From positions 62,001-126,000 of the forward strand of contig NZ_WXVU01000004.1 of assembly GCF_009900745.1 (NCBI RefSeq): a DNA stretch of 64,000 bases. Direction: 5' to 3'. Positions 32,423 through 42,379 of this stretch are shown here, in pieces (within the stretch, counting starts at the first letter, position 1; every line of letters starts with the position of its first letter). Source of the DNA: Chryseobacterium sp. c4a. GTDB lineage: Bacteria; Bacteroidota; Bacteroidia; Flavobacteriales; Weeksellaceae. The position numbers and the translations under genes are program-made. Below the pieces are notes generated by a model, which saw nothing but the letters and a program-made list of their open reading frames with translations, searched no databases and was not told the DNA's origin.

Positions 32423-34372
32423 TTATCTTTTGTGTTTAATTCTGTGTAATTTATATTTTTTATCTTTATGTTGTCTCAAAATAATTCCGGCCAGGGGTGG
32501 TAATTTGATCGTCATAAACTTTTGATGCTCGGTTTCATCTTCATATTTTTCTTCCAAAACCTCACAGATTACTCCACTTCCACTATATTCATCATCATCG
32601 GAGTTAAAAATCACTTCCCAATGGGTTCCATTAGGAATCTTTATTTTGTAATCCAGGACTTTTGGTGCCAGATTTAATACCGTCATCAAAATATCATCTC
32701 TTCTTTTACCTTTTCTGAGATAAATGTATACTGAATTTTCCAGATCATCAGCCTCTATCCATTCAAAACCATTTTTATCAAACTGGTTCTCATACAAAGC
32801 AGATTCGGATCTGTATAAATGATTAAGCATTTTTACAACATTCTGCAATCCTTTATGCACAGGATATTTCAAAAGATGCCAATCCAGGCTTTGGGTAAAA
32901 TTCCATTCACTGGTTTGCCCGAATTCATCACCCATAAAAAGAAGCTTGGCTCCCGGATGGGTATACATATAGACATACAAGGTACGAAGATTCGCAAATT
33001 TTTGCCACTCATCCCCTTTCATTTTATAGATAAGACTTGCTTTCCCATGCACAACTTCATCATGCGACAAAGGCATCATATAATTTTCATTATACATATA
33101 CATGGAAGCAAATGTAAGTTTATGATGGTGAAATCTTCTGTTGACAAAGTCTTCCTTAAAATAATCCAGCGTATCATGCATCCATCCCATCATCCATTTC
33201 ATTCCAAAACCTACACCTCCCTCATGAACAGGCTTGGTAAGCATTGGAAAATCTGAGCTTTCTTCAGCAATTGTTATAATACTGTTTCCGAATTCCTTGT
33301 AAACGGCCGTATTAAATTCCTGCAGAAAGGCTTTAGCTTCAAGATTTACATTTCCACCATATATATTGGGTTCCCATTCACCTTCATTCCTTGAATAATC
33401 CAGGTGGAGCATTGAAGTAACAGCATCTACCCGAAGTCCATCTGCATGATAACGATCCAGCCAGAACATTGCATTGGAAATAAGGAAAGATTTCACTTCA
33501 TTCCTTCCATAATTAAAGATATGGGATTTCCAGTCAGGATGAAAGCCTTTTCTTGGATCTTCATGTTCATACAAGTAAGAACCATCAAAACGATGGAGTC
33601 CATTGGCATCACCCGGAAAATGAGAAGGTACCCAATCCAGGATAACGCCTATATTGTTCTGATGAAGCTCATCAATCAGGAACATCAGATCCTGTGGTGA
33701 ACCGAAGCGTGAAGTAGCAGCATAAAATCCTGTGATCTGATACCCCCAGCTTGGATCATAAGGATATTCCATAACAGGCATAAACTCTACATGAGTAAAC
33801 TCCATTTCTTTTATATAGGGAACGAGCTTTTTGGCAATCTCACGATAGTTCAAAAACTTATCAGGATCTTTTTCTTCTCTTACCCATGAGCCTAAATGCA
33901 ATTCATAAACAGATAGGGGTACATCCAAACTATTTTTCTCCCAGCGGTTTTCCATCCATTCTTTGTCCTCCCATTCATACCACGTTGTGGAAACCAATGA
34001 AGCTGCCTGAATATTCTGTTCCCAACTTAAAGCAAAGGGATCACTTTTTTCTAATATTTCTCCTCTTGCTGTTTCCACAGCATATTTATATAAGGTACCC
34101 CAAGGTAATTCTTCAATAAAGCCTTCCCATATCCCGGAACCGTCCCATCTTGGGAACAAAATATGATCTTTATGATTCCAGTTATTAAAATCTCCTATTA
34201 CAGATACCTTTTTTGCGTGCGGTGCCCAAACTGAAAAATAAACTCCCTCCACTCCATCTTTCTCTACAGAATGCGCCCCAAATTTACCATACAGCTTATA
34301 ATGTCTACCTTCTTTGAAAAGATACACATCATGATCGGTGAAAAGCGTATAGGTTTTAACAGAATTCATCAA
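32423..34372 (-). CDS. glgB: 1,4-alpha-glucan branching enzyme
   Basis: 649 aa, GH13. The N-terminal carbohydrate-binding module 48 segment (~30-110) includes VSVIGDFNNWNHKDH. The catalytic TIM barrel has HDYVPSHFPGD-type DWVPSHFPGDANGL, the nucleophile in GLRVDAVTSMLHL, the acid/base in ITIAEESSDFP and MPLSHDEVVHGKASL. The C-terminal beta domain ends in a Lys/His-rich tail. It creates alpha-1,6 branches. It is first gene of the operon, divergent from an esterase gene whose N-terminus has a related carbohydrate-binding-like motif. Confidence 0.97.
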   Translation of the reverse strand: MMNSVKTYTLFTDHDVYLFKEGRHYKLYGKFGAHSVEKDGVEGVYFSVWAPHAKKVSVIGDFNNWNHKDHILFPRWDGSGIWEGFIEELPWGTLYKYAVETARGEILEKSDPFALSWEQNIQAASLVSTTWYEWEDKEWMENRWEKNSLDVPLSVYELHLGSWVREEKDPDKFLNYREIAKKLVPYIKEMEFTHVEFMPVMEYPYDPSWGYQITGFYAATSRFGSPQDLMFLIDELHQNNIGVILDWVPSHFPGDANGLHRFDGSYLYEHEDPRKGFHPDWKSHIFNYGRNEVKSFLISNAMFWLDRYHADGLRVDAVTSMLHLDYSRNEGEWEPNIYGGNVNLEAKAFLQEFNTAVYKEFGNSIITIAEESSDFPMLTKPVHEGGVGFGMKWMMGWMHDTLDYFKEDFVNRRFHHHKLTFASMYMYNENYMMPLSHDEVVHGKASLIYKMKGDEWQKFANLRTLYVYMYTHPGAKLLFMGDEFGQTSEWNFTQSLDWHLLKYPVHKGLQNVVKMLNHLYRSESALYENQFDKNGFEWIEADDLENSVYIYLRKGKRRDDILMTVLNLAPKVLDYKIKIPNGTHWEVIFNSDDDEYSGSGVICEVLEEKYEDETEHQKFMTIKLPPLAGIILRQHKDKKYKLHRIKHKR

Positions 34373-34566
34373 GATCAGTTTGTATTTATATTTTGTCTGA
34401 AACTACGAAAAATACTGACATTAGCGATTAATTATTCATCAAATAATTATCAAGTTAGTTTTCTTTCTTCGTTTCCTATCAAATATATCATTTTTTAATT
34501 CACTTTTTTATGATTCCAAAACAATCTTTTTTATAAATTTAGCAAGCTAATATTTATTAAACACTT

Positions 34567-35691
34567 ATGATGAGGTTTGAACTTTATACTGATGAAAAAG
34601 ATGACAGGCCGGTATTCATCACCGGAAATTTCAACAACTGGAATCCTAAAGACTACACGTACCAACTTCAAGAATTAAATTCTGGAAATTACTCCATAGA
34701 AATTGATGACCAATCACTTCCGGATGAAATAGAATATAAATTCACCAAAGGAGGCTGGGAAAATGTTGAACTTGACAGATACGGAAATATCACCCCTAAC
34801 CGGAAGGTAAAAAAGTCCATACAGTCTACTTCTGATAAAGTAGAAAAATGGAGATTAAACTGGGGGCCTTTTAAAGAAGAGTTCTTCCCCATTGCTGAAG
34901 TGATTTCTGAAAAATTCTATATTCCGCAACTGGATCGCTATCGTAAGATATGGGCTGTATTACCTTACGATTATCATACCTCTGATAAAGAATATCCTGT
35001 TTTATATCTCCAGGATGCTCAAAATCTTTTCAATGAAGGCAGTGGTTTCGGAAATTGGGAAATTGATAAAAAACTTTCTATTCTTGCAGAATATGGACGC
35101 GGTGATGTTATTGTGATTGCCATAGAACATGGAAGTGAGGACAGAATAAAAGAATACATCTTCGATAATGATAATGTTGCCAATGGTTCCGAAGGAAAAA
35201 AATACATCCGCTTTATTGCTGACACTTTAAAGCCTTATGTGGATGCAAATTATCGCACGAAAAAAGACAGAGATAATACAGGAATCGGCGGCAGTTCACT
35301 GGGAGCACTGATCAGTATCTACAGTGGATTTCTTTATCCTGAAGTATACTCCAAGTTATTAATCTTCTCTCCTTCTCTTTGGGTAGAACCTAATAACAAC
35401 TTCCCTATGATGAATTTCAGAGTCCCTTTTAAAACAAAGATATATTTATATGGTGGTGGCCAGGAAGGATCCAAAATGGTAAAAAGAATTCATATTTTCG
35501 AGGAATATCTGAAAAGATGGGAGAAAAAGAACCTTTTCGATTTTGAATTCAGAACCAACATTAATCCTGAAGGAACACACAATGAATTTTATTGGTCACA
35601 AGAATTTCCAAGAGCTATTGAATGGCTATTCTATGACAATACAGAAAACCCTGTTGAAGTAAAACCACAACAACAAAGCATTAAGAACTAA
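34567..35691 (+). CDS. Esterase D-like alpha/beta hydrolase with N-terminal early-set/CBM48-like domain
   Basis: 374 aa. Residues ~1-80 form a small beta domain with PVFITGNFNNWNPKDY, close to the CBM48 motif of the neighbouring GlgB. The catalytic domain (~105-365) belongs to the putative-esterase group (PF00756-like). The nucleophile Ser244 is in GGSSLGA, and an acidic residue and His lie in INPEGTHNEFYW. No signal peptide, so it is cytoplasmic. The stop codon is 4 nt before the M17 aminopeptidase gene, so the two are co-transcribed and point the same way as the amidoligase set. It might act on glycogen-linked or peptide-linked esters; the substrate is unknown. Confidence 0.87.
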   Translation: MMRFELYTDEKDDRPVFITGNFNNWNPKDYTYQLQELNSGNYSIEIDDQSLPDEIEYKFTKGGWENVELDRYGNITPNRKVKKSIQSTSDKVEKWRLNWGPFKEEFFPIAEVISEKFYIPQLDRYRKIWAVLPYDYHTSDKEYPVLYLQDAQNLFNEGSGFGNWEIDKKLSILAEYGRGDVIVIAIEHGSEDRIKEYIFDNDNVANGSEGKKYIRFIADTLKPYVDANYRTKKDRDNTGIGGSSLGALISIYSGFLYPEVYSKLLIFSPSLWVEPNNNFPMMNFRVPFKTKIYLYGGGQEGSKMVKRIHIFEEYLKRWEKKNLFDFEFRTNINPEGTHNEFYWSQEFPRAIEWLFYDNTENPVEVKPQQQSIKN

Positions 35692-35695
35692 ATTT

Positions 35696-37111
35696 ATGAA
35701 ACTAATCAACAAAAAAAATAAAAATTACACTCAGGTTTTCCATTTATTCACAGAGGAAGAATGGGCAAAGGCTGGTAAAAATTTCAATAAAAACATTTCA
35801 ACTTTCTTCACTGGAAAAAAGCATGAGGTGTTCATCAATGCCCATGAAGAAGGGATTACTTATTTTATCGGGTTGGGAAAATCTACTTTCCAAAACTTCG
35901 AAATCCAGCAGATTGGGGTGAAATTTTCACAATCTCAAAAAGAGAAACTACATGCTGTTCCAACGTTACTATTGGCTGATTTTCTTAATGAAAAACAGTT
36001 TGAAGAATTTGTGAAAGGACTGCTTATTGGAACGTACAATTATCCTTTTGAAAAAAAACACCCTTTCTGGAATGTCAAGTTTGAGCTTCATTTTGAGAAT
36101 TTAAGCCAGAAAAAACTAGACCACATCGAACAGAAAGCCTTGGCTTTAAGCAACGGACAGATCGCATGCCAGGAGTGGATGAATAAACCCGCGAATCTCA
36201 AAAAACCGGATATTTTCAGTTTATATCTTAAAAATCTGGCCAAAAAGTATGAATTAAAATATACAGTCTTCAACAGAAAAAAATGTGAAGAACTTGGATT
36301 GGGTGCTTATCTTGCCGTTAATCAAGGAAGTGCTTATGATGCTGCATTTACTATTTTAGAATATAAAACTACAGTTAAAAATGCCAAAACATTTGGATTG
36401 GTCGGAAAATGTGTATTGTTTGATACTGGAGGAATCTCCTTAAAACCTTTCACCAATATGCATTATATGAAATCTGATATGGGCGGGGCAACCGCTGTTT
36501 TAGGAACTTTAATTTATGCTGCAGAAATGAATCTCCCGGTAAATATCGTTGCTGTTCTTCCCATTACAGACAATGCTATTTCCGAAAAAGCACTGCTTCC
36601 AAGCGATGTTATTACGGCCTACAATGGCAAAACTATTGAGGTGATGGATACCGATGCAGAAGGCAGACTGATACTTGCTGATGGGCTTTCCTATTTAGTC
36701 AAAAATTACAAAACAGATTTCCTTATTGATCTGGCCACTTTAACAGGGAGTTCAGTAAGAATGTTTGGAGATACTTGTGGAGCTATGTTCTCTAATAATG
36801 AAGAATTGAAAAATCTTTTGATAAAAACCGGAGATCAAACCAATCAAAGGCTGTGGAATCTACCATTATGGGATGTATGGAAAGATGATATACAATCTGA
36901 TGTTGCCGACTTAAAAAACATGTCCTTAAAACCTGTTGGCGACTGTATTATTGCAGCCAAATTTCTGGAGCATTTCATTGAAAACCATCCTAAATGGGCA
37001 CATCTGGATATCGCGGGAGTTGCCTTTGGAAGCGTAGGCTATGCTAAAGAAAAAGCAGCTACCGGTTTTGGTGTTCAACTCTTGTCGGATTTAATCGAAA
37101 ATTATCACTAA
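35696..37111 (+). CDS. M17 leucyl aminopeptidase family protein
   Basis: 471 aa. The C-terminal catalytic domain holds the two-metal site: VGKCVLFDTGGISLKP, MHYMKSDMGGATAVLG and MDTDAEGRLILADGLSY. This is the NTDAEGRL signature with Met-Asp in place of Asn, though the metal ligands are preserved. The N-terminal ~160 residues are the usual variable M17 domain. It is cytoplasmic and removes N-terminal residues from peptides. Coupled to the upstream esterase gene and pointing into the peptide-ligase genes, it may recycle or trim the product of that set, though a housekeeping role is equally possible. Confidence 0.94.
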   Translation: MKLINKKNKNYTQVFHLFTEEEWAKAGKNFNKNISTFFTGKKHEVFINAHEEGITYFIGLGKSTFQNFEIQQIGVKFSQSQKEKLHAVPTLLLADFLNEKQFEEFVKGLLIGTYNYPFEKKHPFWNVKFELHFENLSQKKLDHIEQKALALSNGQIACQEWMNKPANLKKPDIFSLYLKNLAKKYELKYTVFNRKKCEELGLGAYLAVNQGSAYDAAFTILEYKTTVKNAKTFGLVGKCVLFDTGGISLKPFTNMHYMKSDMGGATAVLGTLIYAAEMNLPVNIVAVLPITDNAISEKALLPSDVITAYNGKTIEVMDTDAEGRLILADGLSYLVKNYKTDFLIDLATLTGSSVRMFGDTCGAMFSNNEELKNLLIKTGDQTNQRLWNLPLWDVWKDDIQSDVADLKNMSLKPVGDCIIAAKFLEHFIENHPKWAHLDIAGVAFGSVGYAKEKAATGFGVQLLSDLIENYH

Positions 37112-37251
37112 AAATTAGTTTATTACAAAAATTCTCTGTATACTTGATTAGTGATTTAGAAAAGTATATCATATTTTAAATTTTGATATTAATCAAATAA
37201 TAAAGAATTGCTTTTATTTTTGATAATTCACTAAAACTTAAAAAACATTAT

Positions 37252-38466
37252 ATGGAGGAGAAAATTATAGTATGTATTTCGTGCTATTACAAGGGCTATG
37301 ATTTCATGGATGAAATGAACAAGCTCGGTAATAAAATCATCTTAGTAACATCAGAAAATCTTAAAGAAAAAAACTGGCCCTGGCATGCCATTGATGAGGT
37401 ATTTTATATGCCTGAAATTAAACCTTCTGTCTGGAACCTTGAACATCTGATTCAGGGGTTTTCTCACCTGATGAAAACCAGAAAAGTAGATGCTGTGGTA
37501 GCTCTTGATGACTACGATGTGGAAAAAGCGGCCCTGATCCGGGAAACTTTTCGTATTCCGGGAATGGGACAGACAACTCACCGCTACTTCAGAGATAAGT
37601 TGGCAATGCGCCAAAAAGCAAAAGATTCGGGAATTAATGTTCCGGAATTCACAGCCGTTTTCAACGATGATACAGTGAATGAGTTCGTGGATAAAGTCCC
37701 TGCACCTTGGGTATTGAAACCCCGTTCAGAAGCTTCAGCATCAGGCATCAAAAAGATCATGACTAAAGAACAGCTTCACGAAGCGTTGGATATCCTTGGA
37801 GAAGAGCGCCATCTTTTTTTGCTGGAAAGCTTTAAACCCGGAGATGTATATCATGTAGACAGTCTTACATTCAATAAAGAAATTGTATTTACTTCTGCCT
37901 CGAAATATCTTGCTCCTCCCATGCAGGTTTCCCATGAAGGTGGTGTTTTCAGATCTAAAACATTAGGAAGATACTCAGACGAATTCAAAGCATTAGAAGA
38001 AATTAATTCCAGAGTCCTTTCCAATTTCGGATTGCTCAACGGAGCAACCCATACAGAATTTATCCGTGGTAAAGAAGATGGAAAGTGGTACTTTCTGGAA
38101 ACCTCTTCCAGAGTGGGCGGTGCACACATCCCTGATTTGGTAGAAGCTTCAAGTGGTATCAATATCTGGCGGGAATGGGCGAAGATTGAAGACGCTCTTT
38201 TAAGAAACCAAAACTATAGTGTTTCACCCCCTACAGGCTATTACTCCGGACTTATCGTTGCTCTAATTAAAGATAAAGAACCCGATTATAGCAAATTTGA
38301 ATGTGAAGAAGTGGTAAAATTTCTTCCTATAGACTATCATGTCGGAATTGTTTACAAATCCAGTGAAGCATCTGTGATAGAGGAAAGATTGGAGAGTGCT
38401 ACAGAAAAAATTAATGCGGAAATGCTTAATATCCTTCCGCCTAAGACGAGTAAATTAAGCAGTTAA
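37252..38466 (+). CDS. ATP-grasp ligase
   Basis: 404 aa. An N-terminal pre-ATP-grasp Rossmann-like segment (IIVCISCYYKGYDFMDEMNKLGNKIILVTSENL; VDAVVALDDYDVEKAALIRE) leads into the ATP-grasp core. WVLKPRSEASASGIKKI provides the adenine/phosphate loop, and LFLLESFKPGDVYHVDSL and GATHTEFIRG...WYFLETSSRVGG supply Mg2+ ligands. It resembles the carbamoyl-phosphate synthase-like/carboxylate-amine ATP-grasp group, which joins a carboxylate to an amine via an acyl phosphate. It is first gene of a six-gene set with 30-190 nt spacing. Substrates unknown. Confidence 0.9.
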   Translation: MEEKIIVCISCYYKGYDFMDEMNKLGNKIILVTSENLKEKNWPWHAIDEVFYMPEIKPSVWNLEHLIQGFSHLMKTRKVDAVVALDDYDVEKAALIRETFRIPGMGQTTHRYFRDKLAMRQKAKDSGINVPEFTAVFNDDTVNEFVDKVPAPWVLKPRSEASASGIKKIMTKEQLHEALDILGEERHLFLLESFKPGDVYHVDSLTFNKEIVFTSASKYLAPPMQVSHEGGVFRSKTLGRYSDEFKALEEINSRVLSNFGLLNGATHTEFIRGKEDGKWYFLETSSRVGGAHIPDLVEASSGINIWREWAKIEDALLRNQNYSVSPPTGYYSGLIVALIKDKEPDYSKFECEEVVKFLPIDYHVGIVYKSSEASVIEERLESATEKINAEMLNILPPKTSKLSS

Positions 38467-38496
38467 TAATACACAACCATTAAAGTAAAAATTTAC

Positions 38497-39210
38497 ATGC
38501 CTCACATAGAACATACAGACTACTATTCCAATATACTGGGAACGAGTCTTAAAGTAGAAGTAACAGGCCATTATGGTCATCCTATCATTATGTTCCCAAC
38601 TTCTCAAGGCCAATATACCCAGAACCACGATTTTCATCTTAACGGAAGCATCAATTGGTTCATAGAACAGGGAAAAGTAAAACTTTATAATATTCAGACC
38701 ATCGACAGCTGGAGTTTTTATGACGAAAAAATACCTCCACAACAAAGAATAAAAAACTACGAACGGTATGTACAGTTTTTGATATTGGAATTTGTACCCT
38801 ATATCCAAAAGCTTCATAAAACCCACCGTGTAGCAGTTGCTGGAGCTAGTTTTGGAGGTTATCATGCCGCTAATTTTGCGTTCAGATTTCCAGATGTGGT
38901 TTCTCATCTATTTTGTTTATCCGGAGCGTTCAGTATAAGAAACTTTATGAACGGATATTCTGATGATCTGGTGTACTTCAACTGCCCAAGAGAGTTTGTA
39001 AGAAACGATGAAACCTGGAAATACAAACATATGCATATTGTATTGAGTACTTCAGATCAGGACATCTGCAAGGACAAAAATATTGAAATGGCTGAAATTT
39101 TAAGAGTGAAAGGAATTGATTTTTGGTATGATGAAAGAAAATGGATTGGGCATGACTGGCCGTTATGGAGAATGGTTTTTCCAACCTTTATTGGGGTCTA
39201 TTTTTCTTAA
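38497..39210 (+). CDS. Alpha/beta hydrolase (putative esterase family)
   Basis: 237 aa, no signal peptide. The serine elbow is GASFGG (Ser118) in VAVAGASFGGYHAANFAFRFPD, and the likely catalytic His is in KWIGHDWPLWRMVFP near the C-terminus. The fold resembles the esterase D/antigen 85-like group, but it is shorter and lacks extra domains. It sits between two ATP-grasp genes, with 30 nt to the first. In such a setting it could release, trim or hydrolyse the amide/ester product, which is inference from position. Start MPHIEHTDYY fits a conserved cytoplasmic N-terminus. Confidence 0.88.
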   Translation: MPHIEHTDYYSNILGTSLKVEVTGHYGHPIIMFPTSQGQYTQNHDFHLNGSINWFIEQGKVKLYNIQTIDSWSFYDEKIPPQQRIKNYERYVQFLILEFVPYIQKLHKTHRVAVAGASFGGYHAANFAFRFPDVVSHLFCLSGAFSIRNFMNGYSDDLVYFNCPREFVRNDETWKYKHMHIVLSTSDQDICKDKNIEMAEILRVKGIDFWYDERKWIGHDWPLWRMVFPTFIGVYFS

Positions 39211-39399
39211 AAGCATTCCAATAAAACAAAAAAAACAGTTTGTAAAATAGTATAATACAACTTACTTAAGTGTTTTAAATAAAGATTTTTAAATTAAAAA
39301 GAAGATCAATGTTTTAGCGCTTAAGTTTTAAAAATATGAAGAATCACAGATTCTTTAAGAAATAAAATAGATATATACCCTCATTTAAAAACAAAAATT

Positions 39400-40353
39400 A
39401 TGACAAAAAAAGTAGGAATTCTATTCGGTATGGAGGACACATTTCCCTGGGCATTTATAGACAAAGTGAATGAACTGGGTGGCGGAGACATTGTGGCTGA
39501 ACCAGTTACCATTGATAAACTTGAACAAGGTGCAGATTATGGCTATGCCGTCATTATCGACAGAATTTCGCAGGATGTTCCTTTTTACAGAGCATATCTT
39601 AAAAATGCAGCGCTTAACGGTACTTATGTCATTAATAATCCGTTTTGGTGGAGTGCTGATGAGAAGTTTTTCAATAATGCCCTGATGAGTAAACTTGGAA
39701 TCCCATTACCGAAAACAGTATTACTCCCCTCTCATGAGAGACCAACCGATACTTCGGAAACTTCATTCAGAAACCTGAAATTTCCGCATGACTGGGAATA
39801 CATTTTCAATTATGTTGGATTCCCGGCTTATATGAAACCTCATGATGGTGGTGGCTGGAAAAACGTTTACAGAGTAGAAAATCCGGATGATCTTTGGAAC
39901 AAGCTCGGAGAAACAGAACAGCTGGTGATGATGGTTCAGGAGGAAATTGTATTTGATGATTATTACAGGGTTTATTGTCTGGGCAGAAAATATGTACATA
40001 TAATGCCTTATGAACCGAGAAATCCGCACCATCTGAGATATGCTACAACGCATCAGACCCAAGGTAAAGAGCTTGAAAAACTATTAAAAACCATTCATGA
40101 TTATACGATTAAAATGAATGAAGCATTAGGATATGATTTCAATACTGTAGAATTTGCGGTAAGAGATGGTATTCCTTATGCAATCGATTTCTGTAATCCG
40201 GCTCCGGATGCAGACAGAAATTCTGTTGGGGAAGAAAATTTTGCATGGATTATAGAGCATGCGGCAAAACTGGCTATTGAAAAAGCTAAGGAATATGTTC
40301 CGGGAAAACCTAATATCACTTGGGGAACTTTTGTGAAGGATTCCATAAAATAA
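39400..40353 (+). CDS. ATP-grasp ligase, RimK/D-Ala-D-Ala ligase-like
   Basis: 317 aa. The N-terminal Rossmann-like start is KKVGILFGMEDTFPWAFIDKVNELG. The ATP-grasp core follows: FPAYMKPHDGGGWKNVYRVENPDDLWNKL for the nucleotide loop, MMVQEEIVFDDYYRVYCLGRKYV, and NTVEFAVRDGIPYAIDFCNPAPDADRNS for metal ligands. It is a different lineage from the first ATP-grasp of the set. It is likely to attach an amino acid or amine to a carboxylate. A 189-nt gap precedes it, so it may have its own promoter. The GCS2 gene starts 30 nt later. Confidence 0.9.
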   Translation: MTKKVGILFGMEDTFPWAFIDKVNELGGGDIVAEPVTIDKLEQGADYGYAVIIDRISQDVPFYRAYLKNAALNGTYVINNPFWWSADEKFFNNALMSKLGIPLPKTVLLPSHERPTDTSETSFRNLKFPHDWEYIFNYVGFPAYMKPHDGGGWKNVYRVENPDDLWNKLGETEQLVMMVQEEIVFDDYYRVYCLGRKYVHIMPYEPRNPHHLRYATTHQTQGKELEKLLKTIHDYTIKMNEALGYDFNTVEFAVRDGIPYAIDFCNPAPDADRNSVGEENFAWIIEHAAKLAIEKAKEYVPGKPNITWGTFVKDSIK

Positions 40354-40383
40354 GATTGAAAAAGAATAAAAAAACACAAGACA

Positions 40384-41505
40384 ATGCATCATCAGTTTAC
40401 TATTGGAATCGAAGAAGAATATCAGATTATTGATGTGGAAAGCAGAGATCTGATATCTCATGTTTCAAAAATCATTGAAGGCGGAAAAGCGGTATTAAGT
40501 GAAAATCTAAAACACGAAATGCACGAATCCATGATTGAGATGGAAACAGGAATCTGTCAGAATATCCAGGAAGCCAGAGCAGAATTAACGAATTTGAGAA
40601 GACATTTGATCAACACTGCCCACGAGCAGGGACTTCGCGTTTCTGGAGGAGGCACCCATCCTTTTTCTCATTGGTCAGACAATAATATCACTCAGGGAGA
40701 AAGATACATCAAAATCGTAGATGATATGGGAGATGTAGCCCGTGAAAACCTTATTTTTGGACTTCACGTACATATTGGAATTCCTAATCGAGAAGAAGGA
40801 GTAAGAATCCAGAATGTAATGCGCTACTTCCTGCCCCACGTCTATGCCCTATCTACTAATTCTCCGTTCTGGATCGGAAGATATACAGGTTTTAAATCTT
40901 ACAGACAGGAAATTTTCGTAAAGTTTCCAAGAACGGGTATACCAAGTTACTTTAATTCATTGGCTGAATTTGACAGCTATGTTGACTTATTGGTAAAAAC
41001 AGGAACCATTGACAATGCTAAGAAAATCTGGTGGGATTTGAGAGTTCATCCATTTTATCCTACCATTGAATTTAGGATTTGCGACATGCCGTTAAGAATT
41101 GATGAAACAGTGTGTCTTGCTGCCATTATGCAAAGTTTAGTAGCTAAAATTTATAAACTTCACCAGCAAAACCTGAGCTTCAGAAGCTACAGAAGACTGT
41201 TATTGAATGAAAATAAATGGCGAGCTTCTAAAAGCGGCATTGAAGCTCATCTGATTGATTTCGGGAAAGAAGAATCTGTACCTTATCCTATTTTATTGAA
41301 GGAATTGTTGGAGTTTATCGACGATGTGGTGGATGATTTAGGATGCCGCCATGAAGTAGAATATGCATGGAAAATTCTGGAAAACGGAACCGGCGCAGAC
41401 AGACAACTCCAGATCTTCAAGGAAACCGGAGATCTTACTAAGGTTGTGGATTACATGATCTCAGAAACGGAGTATGGCATAACACATGGCGAACCTGCTT
41501 CATAA
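40384..41505 (+). CDS. Carboxylate-amine ligase, GCS2/YbdK family
   Basis: 373 aa. The start MHHQFTIGIEEEYQIID contains the IG.EEE signature of the glutamine-synthetase-fold ligases. Further family blocks are MHESMIEMETGICQ, RVSGGGTHPFSHW, GLHVHIGIPN and WWDLRVHPFYPTIEFRICDMP. E. coli YbdK shows weak gamma-glutamate-cysteine ligase activity, but most members are not glutathione enzymes. The neighbourhood of two or three ATP-grasps and an amidotransferase argues for an amide-forming step in an unusual small-molecule pathway. It lies 30 nt after an ATP-grasp gene and 33 nt before the amidotransferase gene. Confidence 0.93.
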   Translation: MHHQFTIGIEEEYQIIDVESRDLISHVSKIIEGGKAVLSENLKHEMHESMIEMETGICQNIQEARAELTNLRRHLINTAHEQGLRVSGGGTHPFSHWSDNNITQGERYIKIVDDMGDVARENLIFGLHVHIGIPNREEGVRIQNVMRYFLPHVYALSTNSPFWIGRYTGFKSYRQEIFVKFPRTGIPSYFNSLAEFDSYVDLLVKTGTIDNAKKIWWDLRVHPFYPTIEFRICDMPLRIDETVCLAAIMQSLVAKIYKLHQQNLSFRSYRRLLLNENKWRASKSGIEAHLIDFGKEESVPYPILLKELLEFIDDVVDDLGCRHEVEYAWKILENGTGADRQLQIFKETGDLTKVVDYMISETEYGITHGEPAS

Positions 41506-41538
41506 TATTTTTGGTAACTTTACAAAAAATATGATGTA

Positions 41539-42372
41539 ATGAAAGATATTCGAATTGCTCTGCTGGACATGAACAACAATCATGTCAATCAAGGCTTTAG
41601 AAACATTAAAGAAATTTCTGAAACGTTTCAGCAGAACTCTGAAGAAAATGTAATTATCAAGACATTTGATGTGAGGTTTAAAGATGAAATGCCGGAGATT
41701 GGAGACTTTGATATTTTTATTTCTTCAGGTGGCCCCGGTACTCCACATCGTGAAGGTTTCGAGTGGGAGGACAGGTTTGCCCATTTTTTAGATTCTGTTT
41801 TTGAACACAATAAATACAACGAAGATAAAAAGTATCTTTTTTTGATTTGTCATTCATTTCAACTGGCAAGCATTCATTGGAAATTAGGAAATATCTGTAA
41901 AAGAAAGTCTTATTCTTTTGGAGTAATGCCAGTACACAAAACTAAGGAAGGCAGAGACGAATTTTTATTTAAAAATCTTCAAGATCCTTTTTACGCAGTA
42001 GACTCCAGAGCTTATCAGTTCATTGAACCTGATCATGAGCGCTTTGAAGAATTAGGAATGACAGTGATGGCAATTGAAAAATTCCGTCCTCATATCAATC
42101 TGGAAAGAGCGGTTATGGCGGTTCGTTTTTCTGATGAAATCTTCGGAACTCAGTTTCATCCGGAAGCAAGCCCTGAAGCTCTAATAGAAAATCTTAAAGA
42201 CGATAAAAACAGAGAAGCTATGATTGAAAACTTCGGAATGGAGAAATATCTTGAAACGATGGACAGAATAGATGATGAAGATAAAATCATCCTAACCAGA
42301 AACCAGATTCTTCCAAGATTTCTTCAGTTCGCAAAAAAAAACATTTTGAAAGAAGTTGAATCTTTGGCTTAG
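41539..42372 (+). CDS. Class I glutamine amidotransferase-like protein
   Basis: 277 aa. The nucleophile Cys104 lies in LFLICHSFQLAS, where the standard G-x-C-x-G-x-Q becomes CHSFQ. The catalytic His207 and Glu209 are in GTQFHPEASPEA, giving a complete triad. SSGGPGTPH provides the oxyanion/substrate loop. A ~60-residue C-terminal helical extension follows. It would release ammonia from glutamine for a partner ligase in the set, or act as a gamma-glutamyl peptidase, as several GMP-synthase-like proteins do. It ends immediately before a heptad repeat. Confidence 0.88.
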   Translation: MKDIRIALLDMNNNHVNQGFRNIKEISETFQQNSEENVIIKTFDVRFKDEMPEIGDFDIFISSGGPGTPHREGFEWEDRFAHFLDSVFEHNKYNEDKKYLFLICHSFQLASIHWKLGNICKRKSYSFGVMPVHKTKEGRDEFLFKNLQDPFYAVDSRAYQFIEPDHERFEELGMTVMAIEKFRPHINLERAVMAVRFSDEIFGTQFHPEASPEALIENLKDDKNREAMIENFGMEKYLETMDRIDDEDKIILTRNQILPRFLQFAKKNILKEVESLA

Positions 42373-42379
42373 AAAGGCG

